Assembly: GCA_017500935.1 (NCBI GenBank)
Contig: JAFVXW010000030.1
Coordinates: 98,162 to 162,161 of the forward strand
DNA length: 64,000 bases
Reading direction: 5' to 3'
Origin: Lachnospiraceae bacterium
GTDB taxonomy: Bacteria; Bacillota; Clostridia; Lachnospirales; Lachnospiraceae
The notes under the pieces are model-generated. The model was not told where the DNA came from and did no database searches. It was given only the letters and a program-made list of their open reading frames with translations. Position numbers and translations under genes: made by a program. Positions 28,516-38,621 of the stretch are shown here, in pieces. Within the stretch, counting starts at the first letter, position 1; every line of letters begins with the position of its first letter.

Positions 28516-28689
28516 TTATTCGATTATGGTATACTGTAAAAACTCGTATTTAAGCTTGGTGCCTTCCCTGATGGTATCGGGCAGCAGCGCTCTTGCCACA
28601 AGCTTTAATTCTTCTTCATATGCATCCGTTCTCTGCAGATGTGCATAATCTCCGTCAATGCTGACTACAACATATTCACAGCTTAACAT
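28516..28689 (-). CDS. Small protein of unknown function, last gene of the GDP-sugar operon
   Basis: 57 residues, starting MLSCEYVVVSIDGDYAHLQR and ending EGTKLKYEFLQYTIIE before TAA. It has regular coding character (strand-turn-strand, an acidic helix in the middle, then LLPDTIREGTKLKYE), resembling the small beta-barrel proteins of DUF3006 type. It lies 12 bp beyond the glycosylphosphotransferase gene, in the same direction, and precedes a strong terminator, so it is the distal gene of that operon. Function unknown. Confidence 0.65.
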   Translation of the reverse strand: MLSCEYVVVSIDGDYAHLQRTDAYEEELKLVARALLPDTIREGTKLKYEFLQYTIIE

Positions 28690-28701
28690 CGCCTTTTCTC
28701 C

Positions 28702-30117
28702 TTATCTTGCACCATCCTTGGCAAATACTGCCATTACCGTCTTTAACAGAATCTTGATATCCAGTCCGATGCTCCAGTCGTCGATATACTCCACATCCAG
28801 ACGCACAATTTCTTCAAAATCCGTGATATCACTTCTGCCGCTGACCTGCCACATACCGGTAAGCCCCGGTCTGAAGCTTAAACGCTTCTTATGGTAGGGA
28901 CTGTACTGTACAAATTCATCCAGTGTGGGCGGGCGTGTTCCCACAAGACTCATATCTCCCATCAGGATATTGATAAACTGCGGAAACTCATCCAGGCTGG
29001 TCTTTCTTAAAAACTTACCGATCTTTGTAATTCGGGGATCATTTTCCATCTTAAACATCAGGCCGCTCATCTCATTCTGGGACATCAGCTCTTTTTTGCG
29101 GGCTTCTGCATCGGCATACATGGAACGGAACTTGTACATTTTAAAAATACGGCCGTTACGTCCCACACGTTTCTGGGAAAAGAAAATCGGTCCGGGAGAT
29201 TCCAGCTTGATCAAAGGTCCCACTGTTACTGTAAGGAGCGCAAGAATCACACAGCCAAACAGCGCACCGCAGATATCCATAATACGTTTTAATAAAACCT
29301 GTCCCACCGGCACAAAACGATGGGCATAAGTAACCGTCTGATAGCCTCCAAACTGGGAAAGTACCTTTCTGCGCGCTTCCTTTAATTCCGGAACATTGAT
29401 GCGGTAATGGATCGCAATTCCCATCTGTGCGATCACTTCCATATCAGCAAGCACTTCACCGGTGCGTACAGATTCAACTGCGATCAGCACTTCATCCAAA
29501 GAAGCATTTCTGCAAAACTCCAGCAGATTCTTTTTGTCGGTCACAACCGGAATACCGGAAATCTGCTTGTCCTCCTGCCCACCGTCAAGAAGTGCACAGC
29601 CAAACAGCTCGTAGGAAAAGTCCATCATACTTTTTACATTCTTAACAGCATCTTCTGCATTTGCCTTATCTGTGATCAAAAGCAGCTTTCTGGTCTCCCA
29701 GAATTTTTCATACAGATACGGAAGGATCGCCTTCCAGATCTGATGCACGACAAACATAAACAGCGTACTCAGCACAATAAAGTAAACAAATACCATACGG
29801 GAATACGCATCCAGAACCTTCAAAAAGTACAGTACGATTGTCACACCGCCAAGCAGCATCAGATTGTTGGCCACGATACAGAAAAACTCGTCCAGCGGAC
29901 CTCTTAAATGCATCTTTTTATAAATATTGTGGAACAGATTAATGGCCAGAAACAGCAATACACATACAGTATAGAAAAAGCCAAAATTTACCCTGTCCAG
30001 GTTGTAAAACCAGAATTCATTTCGGATATAGTTACCGATCATCAGGGAAAGCAGTATACAAAGGCAATCTAAAACCAGAACGATCATGCCCTGCAGTCCG
30101 GACTTTCTTTGGTACAT
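28702..30117 (-). CDS. Polyprenyl glycosylphosphotransferase (priming sugar transferase)
   Basis: 471 residues, the WbaP/CpsE layout: four to five N-terminal membrane segments (about 10-125), a CoA-binding-like central domain and a C-terminal PglC-type catalytic domain with KRIMDICGALFG, the membrane re-entrant helix, FFSQKRVGRNGRIFKMYKFRSM and KTSLDEFPQFINILMGDMSLVGTRPP. It moves a sugar-phosphate from a UDP-sugar to undecaprenyl phosphate, the first step of capsule repeat assembly. It is the likely priming enzyme for the locus at 40-64 kb. The donor sugar is not defined. Confidence 0.93.
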   Translation of the reverse strand: MYQRKSGLQGMIVLVLDCLCILLSLMIGNYIRNEFWFYNLDRVNFGFFYTVCVLLFLAINLFHNIYKKMHLRGPLDEFFCIVANNLMLLGGVTIVLYFLKVLDAYSRMVFVYFIVLSTLFMFVVHQIWKAILPYLYEKFWETRKLLLITDKANAEDAVKNVKSMMDFSYELFGCALLDGGQEDKQISGIPVVTDKKNLLEFCRNASLDEVLIAVESVRTGEVLADMEVIAQMGIAIHYRINVPELKEARRKVLSQFGGYQTVTYAHRFVPVGQVLLKRIMDICGALFGCVILALLTVTVGPLIKLESPGPIFFSQKRVGRNGRIFKMYKFRSMYADAEARKKELMSQNEMSGLMFKMENDPRITKIGKFLRKTSLDEFPQFINILMGDMSLVGTRPPTLDEFVQYSPYHKKRLSFRPGLTGMWQVSGRSDITDFEEIVRLDVEYIDDWSIGLDIKILLKTVMAVFAKDGAR

Positions 30118-30179
30118 AATTTTTATCTCCTTTTACAGTCGATTCCTTAACTGTATTATTATAACACCAATTTCTTACA

Positions 30180-31175
30180 TTAACAACTTACTTTTAAAAT
30201 CTGTGCCCTGCCATGCAGCTTAAAGGCTTCACAGCCTGCCGGCACGAAAATACAGTCGCCTTTGAAAAAATGAAGAGATTCCATCTCCTCTGCCATCAGC
30301 ACGCCGCAGCCTGCGGTACACAAAAACACCTGAAAGGAATTGCTGCTTCCAAAGAATTCTGCCATATTTCTGCACCGTTCCGTGTTGATGATCTGACGTT
30401 CCACCTGAAAATACTTACAGCGGCATAACAGTTCTCCAGCGCAGCCTTTTTTGTAATGCAGCACACGCATGGGCTGTCTGGGTGCCGCAGAGCCTTTTAA
30501 ATCCGCCACTTCCAGAGCCTTTTTGATATGAAGCTCACGTTTATTTCCGTATTTATCCACGCGGTCATAATCATAAAGCCTGTATGTCAGATTAGAATTT
30601 TCCTGAATCTCTGCGATCAGCGCTCCCGCACCGATTCCGTGCACAGTACCTGCCTCAATGTAAAAAACATCATCTTTTTTCACAGGTACTTTCTGCAGAT
30701 ATTTTTCCACCGTTCCATCCTGCAGACTCTCATATAAAGTGTTTTTGTCGATATCATGGTAAAAACCGTAGATCAGGCTGGCATCCCTGGTGGCATCCAG
30801 CACATACCACATCTCAGTTTTTCCCAGACTTCCGTTTTCATGTTCAAAAGCATAGGCATCATCAGGATGCACCTGCACAGACAGATTCTGCTTTGCATCA
30901 ATGAACTTGATCAGGATTGGAATCTGCCCTTCTTCATTATATGGATGTGTCCCCAGATATTCGGGATGTTCCTTTAAAATATCCGTAAGCAGCATACCCG
31001 CAAATTCTCCGCTGGCAGCAATGCTTGGACCGTCAGGATGTGTGGAACACTCCCAGGTTTCTGCCAGAGGCTGTAAGTCGATTTCTTTGGAAAAATCATC
31101 GTTTAACCGCGATCCGCCCCAAAGATAATCCTTGGCAGCAGGTTTTAATAAAAAGGGCTTAGATTTCGAGTTCAT
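30180..31175 (-). CDS. manA: Mannose-6-phosphate isomerase, class I
   Basis: 331 residues. It interconverts fructose-6-P and mannose-6-P. Zinc-ligand blocks are visible: QVHPDDAYAFE, GKTEMWYVLDA and IEAGTVHGIGAGALIAEIQ, with the catalytic Arg near TYRLYDYDR. It overlaps the manC 3' end by 17 bp. With ManC, Gmd and Fcl it makes the de novo route to GDP-fucose; a phosphomannomutase is missing here. Confidence 0.92.
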   Translation of the reverse strand: MNSKSKPFLLKPAAKDYLWGGSRLNDDFSKEIDLQPLAETWECSTHPDGPSIAASGEFAGMLLTDILKEHPEYLGTHPYNEEGQIPILIKFIDAKQNLSVQVHPDDAYAFEHENGSLGKTEMWYVLDATRDASLIYGFYHDIDKNTLYESLQDGTVEKYLQKVPVKKDDVFYIEAGTVHGIGAGALIAEIQENSNLTYRLYDYDRVDKYGNKRELHIKKALEVADLKGSAAPRQPMRVLHYKKGCAGELLCRCKYFQVERQIINTERCRNMAEFFGSSNSFQVFLCTAGCGVLMAEEMESLHFFKGDCIFVPAGCEAFKLHGRAQILKVSC

Positions 31176-32463
31176 ATTTTTTCTTATCCTCTACATTGAT
31201 CTCTCTGCCCAGCTGTACCTCAATCACATTCAGTTCTGTCTCTGCAATGATGGTATGACGGCATCCTGCCTGCATGGTGATGACATCCCCTGCACAAACT
31301 GGCTGTTCCATACCGTCCACAATGATCCTTCCTTTTCCGCCGATGATATTCCAGACCTCATCTCTTCTCTCATGGCTATGGTAGTTCATACTGTGACCGG
31401 GATTTAAAGTAACCTTTATGGTCATACTTTCCTCTTCGACATCAAGAACCCGGTAACTGCCCCATGATTTTTCCGCGATCATGACCTTTTCATCGATCTG
31501 ATCCACAAAAGGCTCAATATAACTGGAATTTTGCTTGTCTGATATCAAGATTCCCTGCGGTCCGACAGAAACCACCACATCAGAAAGACCCATACACAAT
31601 ACGGGCATATCCAGTTCATTGATCACATGGATATTTTCACATTTCTGATCCATGATCACATTGCCGATGAACGCATCCTCCATGGACTCTGTCAGTGTAT
31701 TCCAGGTACCAAGCTTTCTCCAGCTGCCCAAAACGCCAACTGCCTGCAGGGTTTCCTTACCTTCCAGCACCTGTTTTTCCCAGGAAATCTCCGGCAATTT
31801 TGCAAAATCATTGTATAAATCTTCAAAATCATAAAAATCCCAGTATTTGTGGGAAAGTTTTAAAAACCATTCCAGTTTTGCCCCAAAAACACCGCTGTTC
31901 CAAAGAGCACCCTCGTCCATATATCTTAGAGCCGTCTTTTCATCCGGACGGTCCCGATAGATATACTGATTTTCTTTCACAGGCAAAAGATATCCGTACT
32001 TTTCGCTTGGATAGGTGGGAACCACCCCTGTCAGGATCGGGAACTCATCCGCCTCCCCGCTTTTTTGACAGAGCTTTTCCAAAACACAAAAAAATTCATC
32101 CTCCACAAAAAGATCTGCCGGACATACAATCACGGTTTCTGACGGATCGGTTTTCCTTTTATCAGCAAGGTAAGATGCTGCAAGACCGATCTGCCAGAAT
32201 TTTCCCTTTTTACCGGGGGTATCACATACAAAAACAGATTCGCCCAGCTGATTGATTACCGCAGAAACCTGTGCGCGTCCGGTCACCACCGTGATCTTCA
32301 CATCCTGATACTGCTTTTTGATCTGTTTTACGGTTCTCTGGATCATGGACTCATAGCCGCCGTCCTGCGTTTTTAACAGTTTTAAAAACTGCTTGGAACG
32401 GACACCGTTTGATAAGGGCCACAATCTTTTTCCGGATTCCTCCGAAAGCAAAATAATATTCAT
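31159..32463 (-). CDS. manC: Mannose-1-phosphate guanylyltransferase with C-terminal cupin (type II), divergent signature
   Basis: About 434 residues. The N-terminal nucleotidyltransferase domain contains LWPLSNGVRSKQFLKLL, YPSEKYGYLLPV and GALWNSGVFGAKLEWFL. A C-terminal cupin (NPGHSMNYHSHERRDEVWNIIGG) resembles the type II phosphomannose isomerase domain. The usual GG-x-GTRLWPLSR...PKQF loop is altered to SEESGKRLWPLSNGVRSKQF, so a changed substrate or a reduced activity is possible. The ATG at 32463 was chosen; a GTG at 32481 would overlap fcl further. GDP-mannose supply is inferred from context. Confidence 0.8.
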   Translation of the reverse strand: MNIILLSEESGKRLWPLSNGVRSKQFLKLLKTQDGGYESMIQRTVKQIKKQYQDVKITVVTGRAQVSAVINQLGESVFVCDTPGKKGKFWQIGLAASYLADKRKTDPSETVIVCPADLFVEDEFFCVLEKLCQKSGEADEFPILTGVVPTYPSEKYGYLLPVKENQYIYRDRPDEKTALRYMDEGALWNSGVFGAKLEWFLKLSHKYWDFYDFEDLYNDFAKLPEISWEKQVLEGKETLQAVGVLGSWRKLGTWNTLTESMEDAFIGNVIMDQKCENIHVINELDMPVLCMGLSDVVVSVGPQGILISDKQNSSYIEPFVDQIDEKVMIAEKSWGSYRVLDVEEESMTIKVTLNPGHSMNYHSHERRDEVWNIIGGKGRIIVDGMEQPVCAGDVITMQAGCRHTIIAETELNVIEVQLGREINVEDKKKYELEI

Positions 32464-32467
32464 CTTC

Positions 32468-33412
32468 TTATCTTTCCGCACGCATGGGATTGTTTAAGAA
32501 ATCCTCATAAGCGAGTCTGATACCGTCTTCCAGTTCTACCTGATACTTCCAGCCTAATTTTTCAAGCTTGGATACATCCAGAAGCTTTCTGGGAGTGCCG
32601 TCGGGTCTGTCGGTATCCCAGAGTATTTCACCTTCGTAACCGATGACTTTAGCGGTCAGTTCGGTCAGTTCCTTAATGGAAAGCTCTTTTCCGGTACCCA
32701 CATTGACAGTTTCATTGCCGGAATAGTTGTTCATCAGAAACAGGCATGCATCTGCAAGGTCATCCACGTATAAAAATTCACGCAAAGGTGTGCCGGTTCC
32801 CCAACAGGTCACGGATTTTACACCGTTTACCTTCGCCTCATGGAAACGGCGAATCAGCGCAGGCAGTACATGGCTGTGCTCCGGATGATAGTTGTCATTG
32901 GGGCCGTAAAGATTGGTGGGCATCGCAGAAATATAGTCGGTTCCGTACTGTTTGTTTAAGTATTCGCAGTATTTCAGACCGGAAATCTTTGCCAGCGCAT
33001 AGGCTTCGTTGGTCTTTTCCAGTTCAGAAGTCAAAAGACAGCTTTCCGGCATGGGCTGGGGCGCCATTCTGGGATAAATACAGGAAGAACCTAAGAATAA
33101 CAGCTTCTTGCAGCCATTTTTCCATGCAGAATGGATTACGTTCATCTCCAGGATCATATTTTCATACATAAAATCTGCCAGTGCGGTGGAGTTTGCAATG
33201 ATGCCGCCTACTTTTGCAGCTGCCAGGAATACATAATCCGGCTTTTCTTCTTCAAAAAAACGTTCCACCTGATCCTGTCTGCAAAGATCCAGTTCCTTAT
33301 GGGTTCTGGTAATGATATTTTCATAACCTTCTTTTTTGAGTGCACGCACGATTGCGGAGCCTACCATGCCGCGATGGCCTGCAACGAAGATTTTTGCATT
33401 TTTTTCCATCAT
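32468..33412 (-). CDS. fcl: GDP-L-fucose synthase
   Basis: 314 residues. An NAD(P)-dependent epimerase/reductase converting GDP-4-keto-6-deoxymannose to GDP-L-fucose. The Rossmann start [14 protein letters not shown], the [16 protein letters not shown] block with the catalytic Ser/Cys, and NEAYALAKI with the Y-x3-K pair are present. It follows gmd by 4 bp. The gene is also known as wcaG. Confidence 0.95.
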   Translation of the reverse strand: MMEKNAKIFVAGHRGMVGSAIVRALKKEGYENIITRTHKELDLCRQDQVERFFEEEKPDYVFLAAAKVGGIIANSTALADFMYENMILEMNVIHSAWKNGCKKLLFLGSSCIYPRMAPQPMPESCLLTSELEKTNEAYALAKISGLKYCEYLNKQYGTDYISAMPTNLYGPNDNYHPEHSHVLPALIRRFHEAKVNGVKSVTCWGTGTPLREFLYVDDLADACLFLMNNYSGNETVNVGTGKELSIKELTELTAKVIGYEGEILWDTDRPDGTPRKLLDVSKLEKLGWKYQVELEDGIRLAYEDFLNNPMRAER

Positions 33413-33416
33413 ATTT

Positions 33417-34472
33417 TTATGCCTCTAATGCTTTCTTTAAAGCAGCTTCTCTCTTAGCCAGTGCTCTGTCGTGTTCTGCCATGATTCTTACCAGTTCAGG
33501 ATAGCTGGTCTTTTGAGGATTCCAGCCAAGAACAGTCTTTGCCTTGGTGGGATCGCCCCAAAGATTGTCTACATCGGTGGGTCTGTACCAGATGGGATTT
33601 ACGGATACGAGGAGCTTGCCGGTTTCTGCGTCATAACCCTTTTCGTCAACGCCTTCGCCTTCCCAGCGGATGGTCATACCGTTTGCCGCAAAGGCACGCT
33701 CGGTGAAATCTCTTACGGTGTGCTGTTCGCCGGTTGCGATCACGAAATCATCGGGAGTATCCTGCTGTAAGATCAGCCACATACATTCCACATAGTCCTT
33801 TGCATAACCCCAGTCACGCAAAGAATCCATGTTGCCCAGTTCCAGATGATCCTGTAAGCCTTCTGCGATACGGCCAGCAGCCAGTGTGATCTTTCTGGTC
33901 ACGAAATTCTCACCGCGGCGCTCGGATTCGTGATTAAATAAGATACCGTTTACCGCAAACATGCCATATGCTTCACGGTATTCCTTGGTGATCCAGAAGC
34001 CGTACTGTTTTGCAACCGCATAAGGGCTGTAAGGATGGAAAGGTGTGGTCTCTCTCTGCGGCACTTCTTCTACTTTGCCGTAAAGCTCGGAAGTGGATGC
34101 CTGATAAAATTTGGTCTTCTTTTCAAGGCCAAGAATTCTGATTGCTTCCAGCACACGCAGAACGCCGATGGCATCTACATCACCGGAGTATTCAGGCACA
34201 TCAAAGGAAACCTGTACATGGGACTGTGCTGCCAGGTTATAGATTTCATCGGGCTGAACCAGATTGATGATGCGGATCAAGGAAGAAGAATCGGACAAAT
34301 CGCCGTCATGTAAGGTGATCGCCTTTTTCTCGATCAGATGATCAATACGTGCGGTATTGGAAATGGACGCACGGCGGGTAATGCCGTGTACTTCATAACC
34401 TTTTTCCAATAAAAACTCTGCCAAATAGGAACCGTCCTGACCGGTGATACCGGTGATAAGTGCTTTTTTCAT
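33417..34472 (-). CDS. gmd: GDP-mannose 4,6-dehydratase
   Basis: 351 residues. It removes water from GDP-D-mannose to give GDP-4-keto-6-deoxymannose. [23 protein letters not shown], the Thr-Ser-Glu active site ([19 protein letters not shown]) and [14 protein letters not shown] with Y-x3-K are clear, as is the [16 protein letters not shown] block unique to Gmd. It lies 25 bp after the FKP-like gene and immediately upstream of fcl. Confidence 0.96.
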   Translation of the reverse strand: MKKALITGITGQDGSYLAEFLLEKGYEVHGITRRASISNTARIDHLIEKKAITLHDGDLSDSSSLIRIINLVQPDEIYNLAAQSHVQVSFDVPEYSGDVDAIGVLRVLEAIRILGLEKKTKFYQASTSELYGKVEEVPQRETTPFHPYSPYAVAKQYGFWITKEYREAYGMFAVNGILFNHESERRGENFVTRKITLAAGRIAEGLQDHLELGNMDSLRDWGYAKDYVECMWLILQQDTPDDFVIATGEQHTVRDFTERAFAANGMTIRWEGEGVDEKGYDAETGKLLVSVNPIWYRPTDVDNLWGDPTKAKTVLGWNPQKTSYPELVRIMAEHDRALAKREAALKKALEA

Positions 34473-34497
34473 GATTTAAAATCTCCTCTATGTTAGT

Positions 34498-37400
34498 TTA
34501 TACAAAAGTGGAATCCCATACATCCACGCCGCTGTTCTGGAAAATATTCTGCAGACGCACACGTAAGTCTTCCTTGGTCACGCCTTTTTTCAGAATTACC
34601 TGTAAAAATCCGCCGCCGCCGGCACCGCAGATAAACTTGCCGTCGATCAGATCCTCACAGGCTAAGAAAATCTGGTCGATACAGGTATTGGTGGCAGAAG
34701 GGTCAAGCTGCTTTGAAAGCTCCCAATGCTGATTTAACAGTTCTGCAAAGGCATCGATGTTGCCGCGCTCTAACTCAAACTTCATTAAAATACTCAAAGG
34801 CTGCATATCATGCAGTGCTTTTCTGGAAGCGGGTCTGTTGCCGATATAGTTACCGATCACATTGCGCAAAAGATTTCTTGCAAGGCGTCTCTGACCGGTA
34901 TAGATCAGAGCAAAACGCTCCTGCAGTTCTTGTGCCGCATGTTCATCCAGCGTTACCTGTTCCACATGGATCTTTTGCTGAATGCCGGGTCTTGTGGTGA
35001 TAAACTTGATGCCGTCAGTCAGACCGCCCACCTGATCCTGCCAGCCGCCGCCGGTGCTCATGATCTGCTCCATGCCAAGCACGGCTTCATAAATCTCATC
35101 ATTGGTCAGAGGCTCGCCCAGAAACTCAAAGATTGCCTTGATACATGCACCTGCTAAAATACTGCTGGTGCCAAGACCGGAGCCTTTGGGAATGCCGATT
35201 ACCTGTGTTGACAGGTAAATACCGCCGCCCAGCTTTTCCAGTAAATCCTGCAGACAGATATCTCCCTCCATGGGAATCAGACCGGATGCGATCAGCGCTG
35301 CTTTATGCAGTGCAAAGGAATCAAAGGGATTGTGACAGTCCCTGATCTCTTCCACGGTATTTGCAATGCCGAATACGCCGATATCGGTGCTTTCAAACTC
35401 GATATGAAGCTTGTCCAGCTTTCTGATTTCCACCTGTACCGGATATATGCCGTTTAATTTCAGCGCCGCATTCAGCACGATACCGCCGCGCTCATTGCAG
35501 TGAGGAGGCGTATCGGTCCAGCCGCCGCCCCAGTTGACACGTACAGGAAGCTCCACCTTTACCTGATCCTTGCTGATCTTATATTCATTGCCATTACGGA
35601 TATGCTGCAGCGCAGAATCATAAATTACCTGCTGAATCGTTGCAAAACATAGATTTTCTGTCACTTCATAATTATCTTTGCCGAACTTAAGCTTATTATC
35701 CAGCATAAAACGGGATACCGCGTAATAGATACGGATCTTTAAGCTAAAATCGGATTCTGCCGCATCCTCCAGAAGGGTTCTGTAAATCTCTTCCGTGATC
35801 CCTCTTTCCCCGAATACTTTCAATGCTTCCTGATAATAAATATCCGTCTCTAACAGATTGATAAACTTTCTGGACAAAATCCGCTGCTCCAGCTCCCGCT
35901 CCCAATCGGTGGCCGCTTTGGTATCTGCCTTGTTAAAGCTGGAATAGAGGCTTTCTCTCTCTGCCGCTTTCCATCTTTCGATTTCTTCTGCAGATGCACT
36001 GCCGCATGCCATTTTATAAAGGATCTGGGCAAAATCAATGGCTTCCTGCATGGTATCACATACCGGATACAGATCTGCAAACCACAGATAATGCTCTTCA
36101 TTGGACCAAAAATCAGCAAGCGCCAGGCCGTTGTTTTCTATCAATGCAGGCAGGGTTGTGCCCAGGAAAGGTGCATTCTTCTCATAAATGGACTTGGGAT
36201 TGTCCTGCACACCGTAAATACGCACCACATGTTTGCCGCCCTGCAGCATCAGCCCGTGCAATACGACGTCTTCGGGTACATTTTCGTTGCGCAGCTTCAC
36301 ATTGGAAAGAATGCTGCGGCTGCCTACTTTTGAATTTTCCAGCACATAGCAGTTTTCCAGATAAGTATCTGAAGCAACCTGCGCACGCTTACCCACATAG
36401 GCATTATAGGCACCGTATTTTTCCTCTTCTTTGGCAGTGGTAATGACATGTCTGTTCCAGTCAAGGAAAGTATAATCACCAATATCCTCAGTCATGAGCT
36501 TTAACAGCTCTCTGGTGGTGCCAAAATGAATAAATTCTGCCGGAGACAGACATAACAGACGCATGGAAAACTCATGAAGCACTTCCCAAAGCTTTGTTCT
36601 GCAGTCGATCAGCTGCTCGTTGATGGTACCCTCTGCTGCTTCCTTATAATAATCTTCCAGTGTGGAATCCTTTGCCAGCGGATACAGGAAATCACCATAA
36701 AAGCTGATTCTGGAGGTCTCATTGACAAACTGTGCAAACTTTACATCATCCACCTGATTATCCGTACTGATCACAGAAAACAGGGAATTTAACAGGGCGG
36801 CATCAAACACAACCGCACCGGTGTCCAGATCCACATTTCCCTGCTCATTGACCGCGCCAAGGGCTGCCAGCGTCTCTTCTGTCTGCTTATGTAAAAACTT
36901 ACCCACAAAACCATTGCCGTCATTTAAGAAAACGCCATGATTTTTACCGGTAGAAACATGCTCTTTGATAGAAATCGCTGCTGCGCCCTGATACTGTAAG
37001 TCAATCTGTAAAGGGTTAAACAGCAAAAGCACATCGCCGGAAAGTACCAGCATACCTTCTTTGATACGGGAAGGGACACCTGCCATGGCAACCATAAACT
37101 CATCAAACAAAGTAGATGCATATCCATTGGGCAGTTCTCTGGGAACGGGCGAAAATAACTTGCCCACTGCAGAATACTGGGGCACACGCTTAGAGTCACC
37201 GCCGGAATGAATGACTAAAATACGCTTGTTGGCAAAATGATCCTCTGCCTTAGGAGACTGCTCTGCGATATATTTTAAGACATTAAAAGTCGCACCGCCG
37301 CTTCCAACACGCTTGCCGTCAGGATCAGGCAAAATCACATACTCTGTCTCAGCCGGCAGCTGATGATTCTTTAAACGGTATGCAATCTGCTCCCTGTAGG

Positions 37401-37545
37401 TCTGCGCCTGCTCCTCATTGGAGGCAGTCAGGATGATGTAATCCCATTTGATATAGTTTTCCTCGCGGAGACTGCGCTCATAGTCTTCCCAGGAATCCAA
37501 GTAACTTTGACGTAAAAATAAGTTTTTTAAGGTTTTGTAGGTCAT
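34498..37545 (-). CDS. fkp: Bifunctional L-fucokinase / fucose-1-phosphate guanylyltransferase (FKP-like)
   Basis: 1015 residues. The N-terminal fucose-1-P guanylyltransferase domain has GSGGAT at 81-86 and HSGGDSKRVP at 113-122. The middle includes a left-handed beta-helix-like stretch (SKVGSRSILSNVKL). The C-terminal GHMP kinase domain has VNWGGGWTDTPPH, the ATP loop PKGSGLGTSSILAG (about 786-799) and CGAGGGG (973-979). Size and order match FKP of Bacteroides, which makes GDP-fucose from free fucose. It is the first gene of an operon that also holds the de novo route. Confidence 0.9.
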   Translation of the reverse strand: MTYKTLKNLFLRQSYLDSWEDYERSLREENYIKWDYIILTASNEEQAQTYREQIAYRLKNHQLPAETEYVILPDPDGKRVGSGGATFNVLKYIAEQSPKAEDHFANKRILVIHSGGDSKRVPQYSAVGKLFSPVPRELPNGYASTLFDEFMVAMAGVPSRIKEGMLVLSGDVLLLFNPLQIDLQYQGAAAISIKEHVSTGKNHGVFLNDGNGFVGKFLHKQTEETLAALGAVNEQGNVDLDTGAVVFDAALLNSLFSVISTDNQVDDVKFAQFVNETSRISFYGDFLYPLAKDSTLEDYYKEAAEGTINEQLIDCRTKLWEVLHEFSMRLLCLSPAEFIHFGTTRELLKLMTEDIGDYTFLDWNRHVITTAKEEEKYGAYNAYVGKRAQVASDTYLENCYVLENSKVGSRSILSNVKLRNENVPEDVVLHGLMLQGGKHVVRIYGVQDNPKSIYEKNAPFLGTTLPALIENNGLALADFWSNEEHYLWFADLYPVCDTMQEAIDFAQILYKMACGSASAEEIERWKAAERESLYSSFNKADTKAATDWERELEQRILSRKFINLLETDIYYQEALKVFGERGITEEIYRTLLEDAAESDFSLKIRIYYAVSRFMLDNKLKFGKDNYEVTENLCFATIQQVIYDSALQHIRNGNEYKISKDQVKVELPVRVNWGGGWTDTPPHCNERGGIVLNAALKLNGIYPVQVEIRKLDKLHIEFESTDIGVFGIANTVEEIRDCHNPFDSFALHKAALIASGLIPMEGDICLQDLLEKLGGGIYLSTQVIGIPKGSGLGTSSILAGACIKAIFEFLGEPLTNDEIYEAVLGMEQIMSTGGGWQDQVGGLTDGIKFITTRPGIQQKIHVEQVTLDEHAAQELQERFALIYTGQRRLARNLLRNVIGNYIGNRPASRKALHDMQPLSILMKFELERGNIDAFAELLNQHWELSKQLDPSATNTCIDQIFLACEDLIDGKFICGAGGGGFLQVILKKGVTKEDLRVRLQNIFQNSGVDVWDSTFV

Positions 37546-37630
37546 GTTGTTTCCCCCGATTTTTAAGCAAAACTCAAGATAATATATTTTACTCCTAATT
37601 CATTTCTTTTTTAAGTGTTTATCTTGAAAC

Positions 37631-37641
37631 ATTATAGCACA
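37631..37641 (-). promoter_or_regulatory. Extended -10 promoter of the fkp operon
   Basis: On the minus strand TGCTATAAT (extended -10, box at 37631-37636) lies about 80 bases upstream of the fkp ATG. No good -35 is seen, suggesting activator dependence; the divergent AraC regulator is the obvious candidate. A GCCGCC/GGCGGC hairpin lies in the AraC leader near 37711-37726. Confidence 0.5.
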
Positions 37642-37754
37642 ATCTTGCGTTTTGTGGTATTCTTCCTTTATATACTACAAAATGTAACATAATCACATTA
37701 AACTTCCATGCCGCCTGACGGCGGCTCCACTATAAATGCAGGAGTCTCCCAACA

Positions 37755-38618
37755 ATGCACACTTCCCTCTTTACCGGCGACCTTGTCCATTCCAACCGTA
37801 TCCTGTATACCCCCTCCAATTTCGCAAAAACCAACCTCCTTCACTTGCAGGAAGTCGGCAGCCTGCAGGCAAAACAGCCGCATATCAGCCGCAGAAGCAA
37901 TCTTTCCTCCTATTTATTCTTTGTGGTGGAAAAAGGAAGCGGCATACTTACCTATGAAGAACAGACATACACACTCCATGCCGGAGACTGTGTCTTTTTG
38001 GACTGCCGCCATGCCTATTCCCATCAAACTGCAGAAAATGATCTCTGGACACTGCACTGGGTCCATTTTTACGGTCCCAACATGGCCGGTATTTATGAAA
38101 AATATGCCGAAAGAGGCGGCAGCTGCACCTTTGCACCAGAGGATTCCAGCGCATATATAACTTTATTGGAACAGCTCTATACTCTGGCCGCATCCTCCGA
38201 CTATGTCAAAGACATGAAAATCTGCGAAAAGCTGACAAGCCTTCTGACTCTTCTTATGCAGGAAAGCTGGCAGCCTGAAAAACGCAGCATTCCTACCGCA
38301 AAACGCCGCAGCCTGCAGGATGTTAAGGACTATATTGACCTCAACTATGCGAAAAAGCTGTCCTTAGACAGCCTTTCAGAAATTTTCTTTATTAATAAGT
38401 TCTATTTATCCCGTATCTTTAAGGAACAGTTCGGGGTAACCATTAACAATTACCTGCTGCAGGTTCGCATCACCCACGCCAAACAGCTCCTGCGCATTTC
38501 TGACCTGAACATCGAAAAAATCAGTCAGGAATGCGGAATGAATGATGCCAACTATTTTGCACGGGCGTTTAAGAAGATTGAAGGGGTGACACCCGGGGAG
38601 TATCGGAAGCGATGGTAA
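37755..38618 (+). CDS. AraC family transcriptional regulator
   Basis: 287 residues: an N-terminal cupin-like ligand domain (SYLFFVVEKGSGILTYEEQTYTLHAGDCVFLDCRHAYSHQ) and a C-terminal double helix-turn-helix (residues about 185-287, LSLDSLSEIFFINKFYLSRIFKEQFG then ISQECGMNDANYFARAFKKIEGVTPGEYRKRW). AGGAG precedes the ATG. Divergent from the fkp operon, so it probably responds to a sugar, possibly fucose. Its product may activate the weak fkp promoter. Confidence 0.92.
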   Translation: MHTSLFTGDLVHSNRILYTPSNFAKTNLLHLQEVGSLQAKQPHISRRSNLSSYLFFVVEKGSGILTYEEQTYTLHAGDCVFLDCRHAYSHQTAENDLWTLHWVHFYGPNMAGIYEKYAERGGSCTFAPEDSSAYITLLEQLYTLAASSDYVKDMKICEKLTSLLTLLMQESWQPEKRSIPTAKRRSLQDVKDYIDLNYAKKLSLDSLSEIFFINKFYLSRIFKEQFGVTINNYLLQVRITHAKQLLRISDLNIEKISQECGMNDANYFARAFKKIEGVTPGEYRKRW

Positions 38619-38621
38619 GTT

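Noticed and set aside
34713-36443. Long plus-strand frames opposite fkp.
   Set aside because: They are shadows of the 1015-residue gene, with no family match or ribosome binding site.
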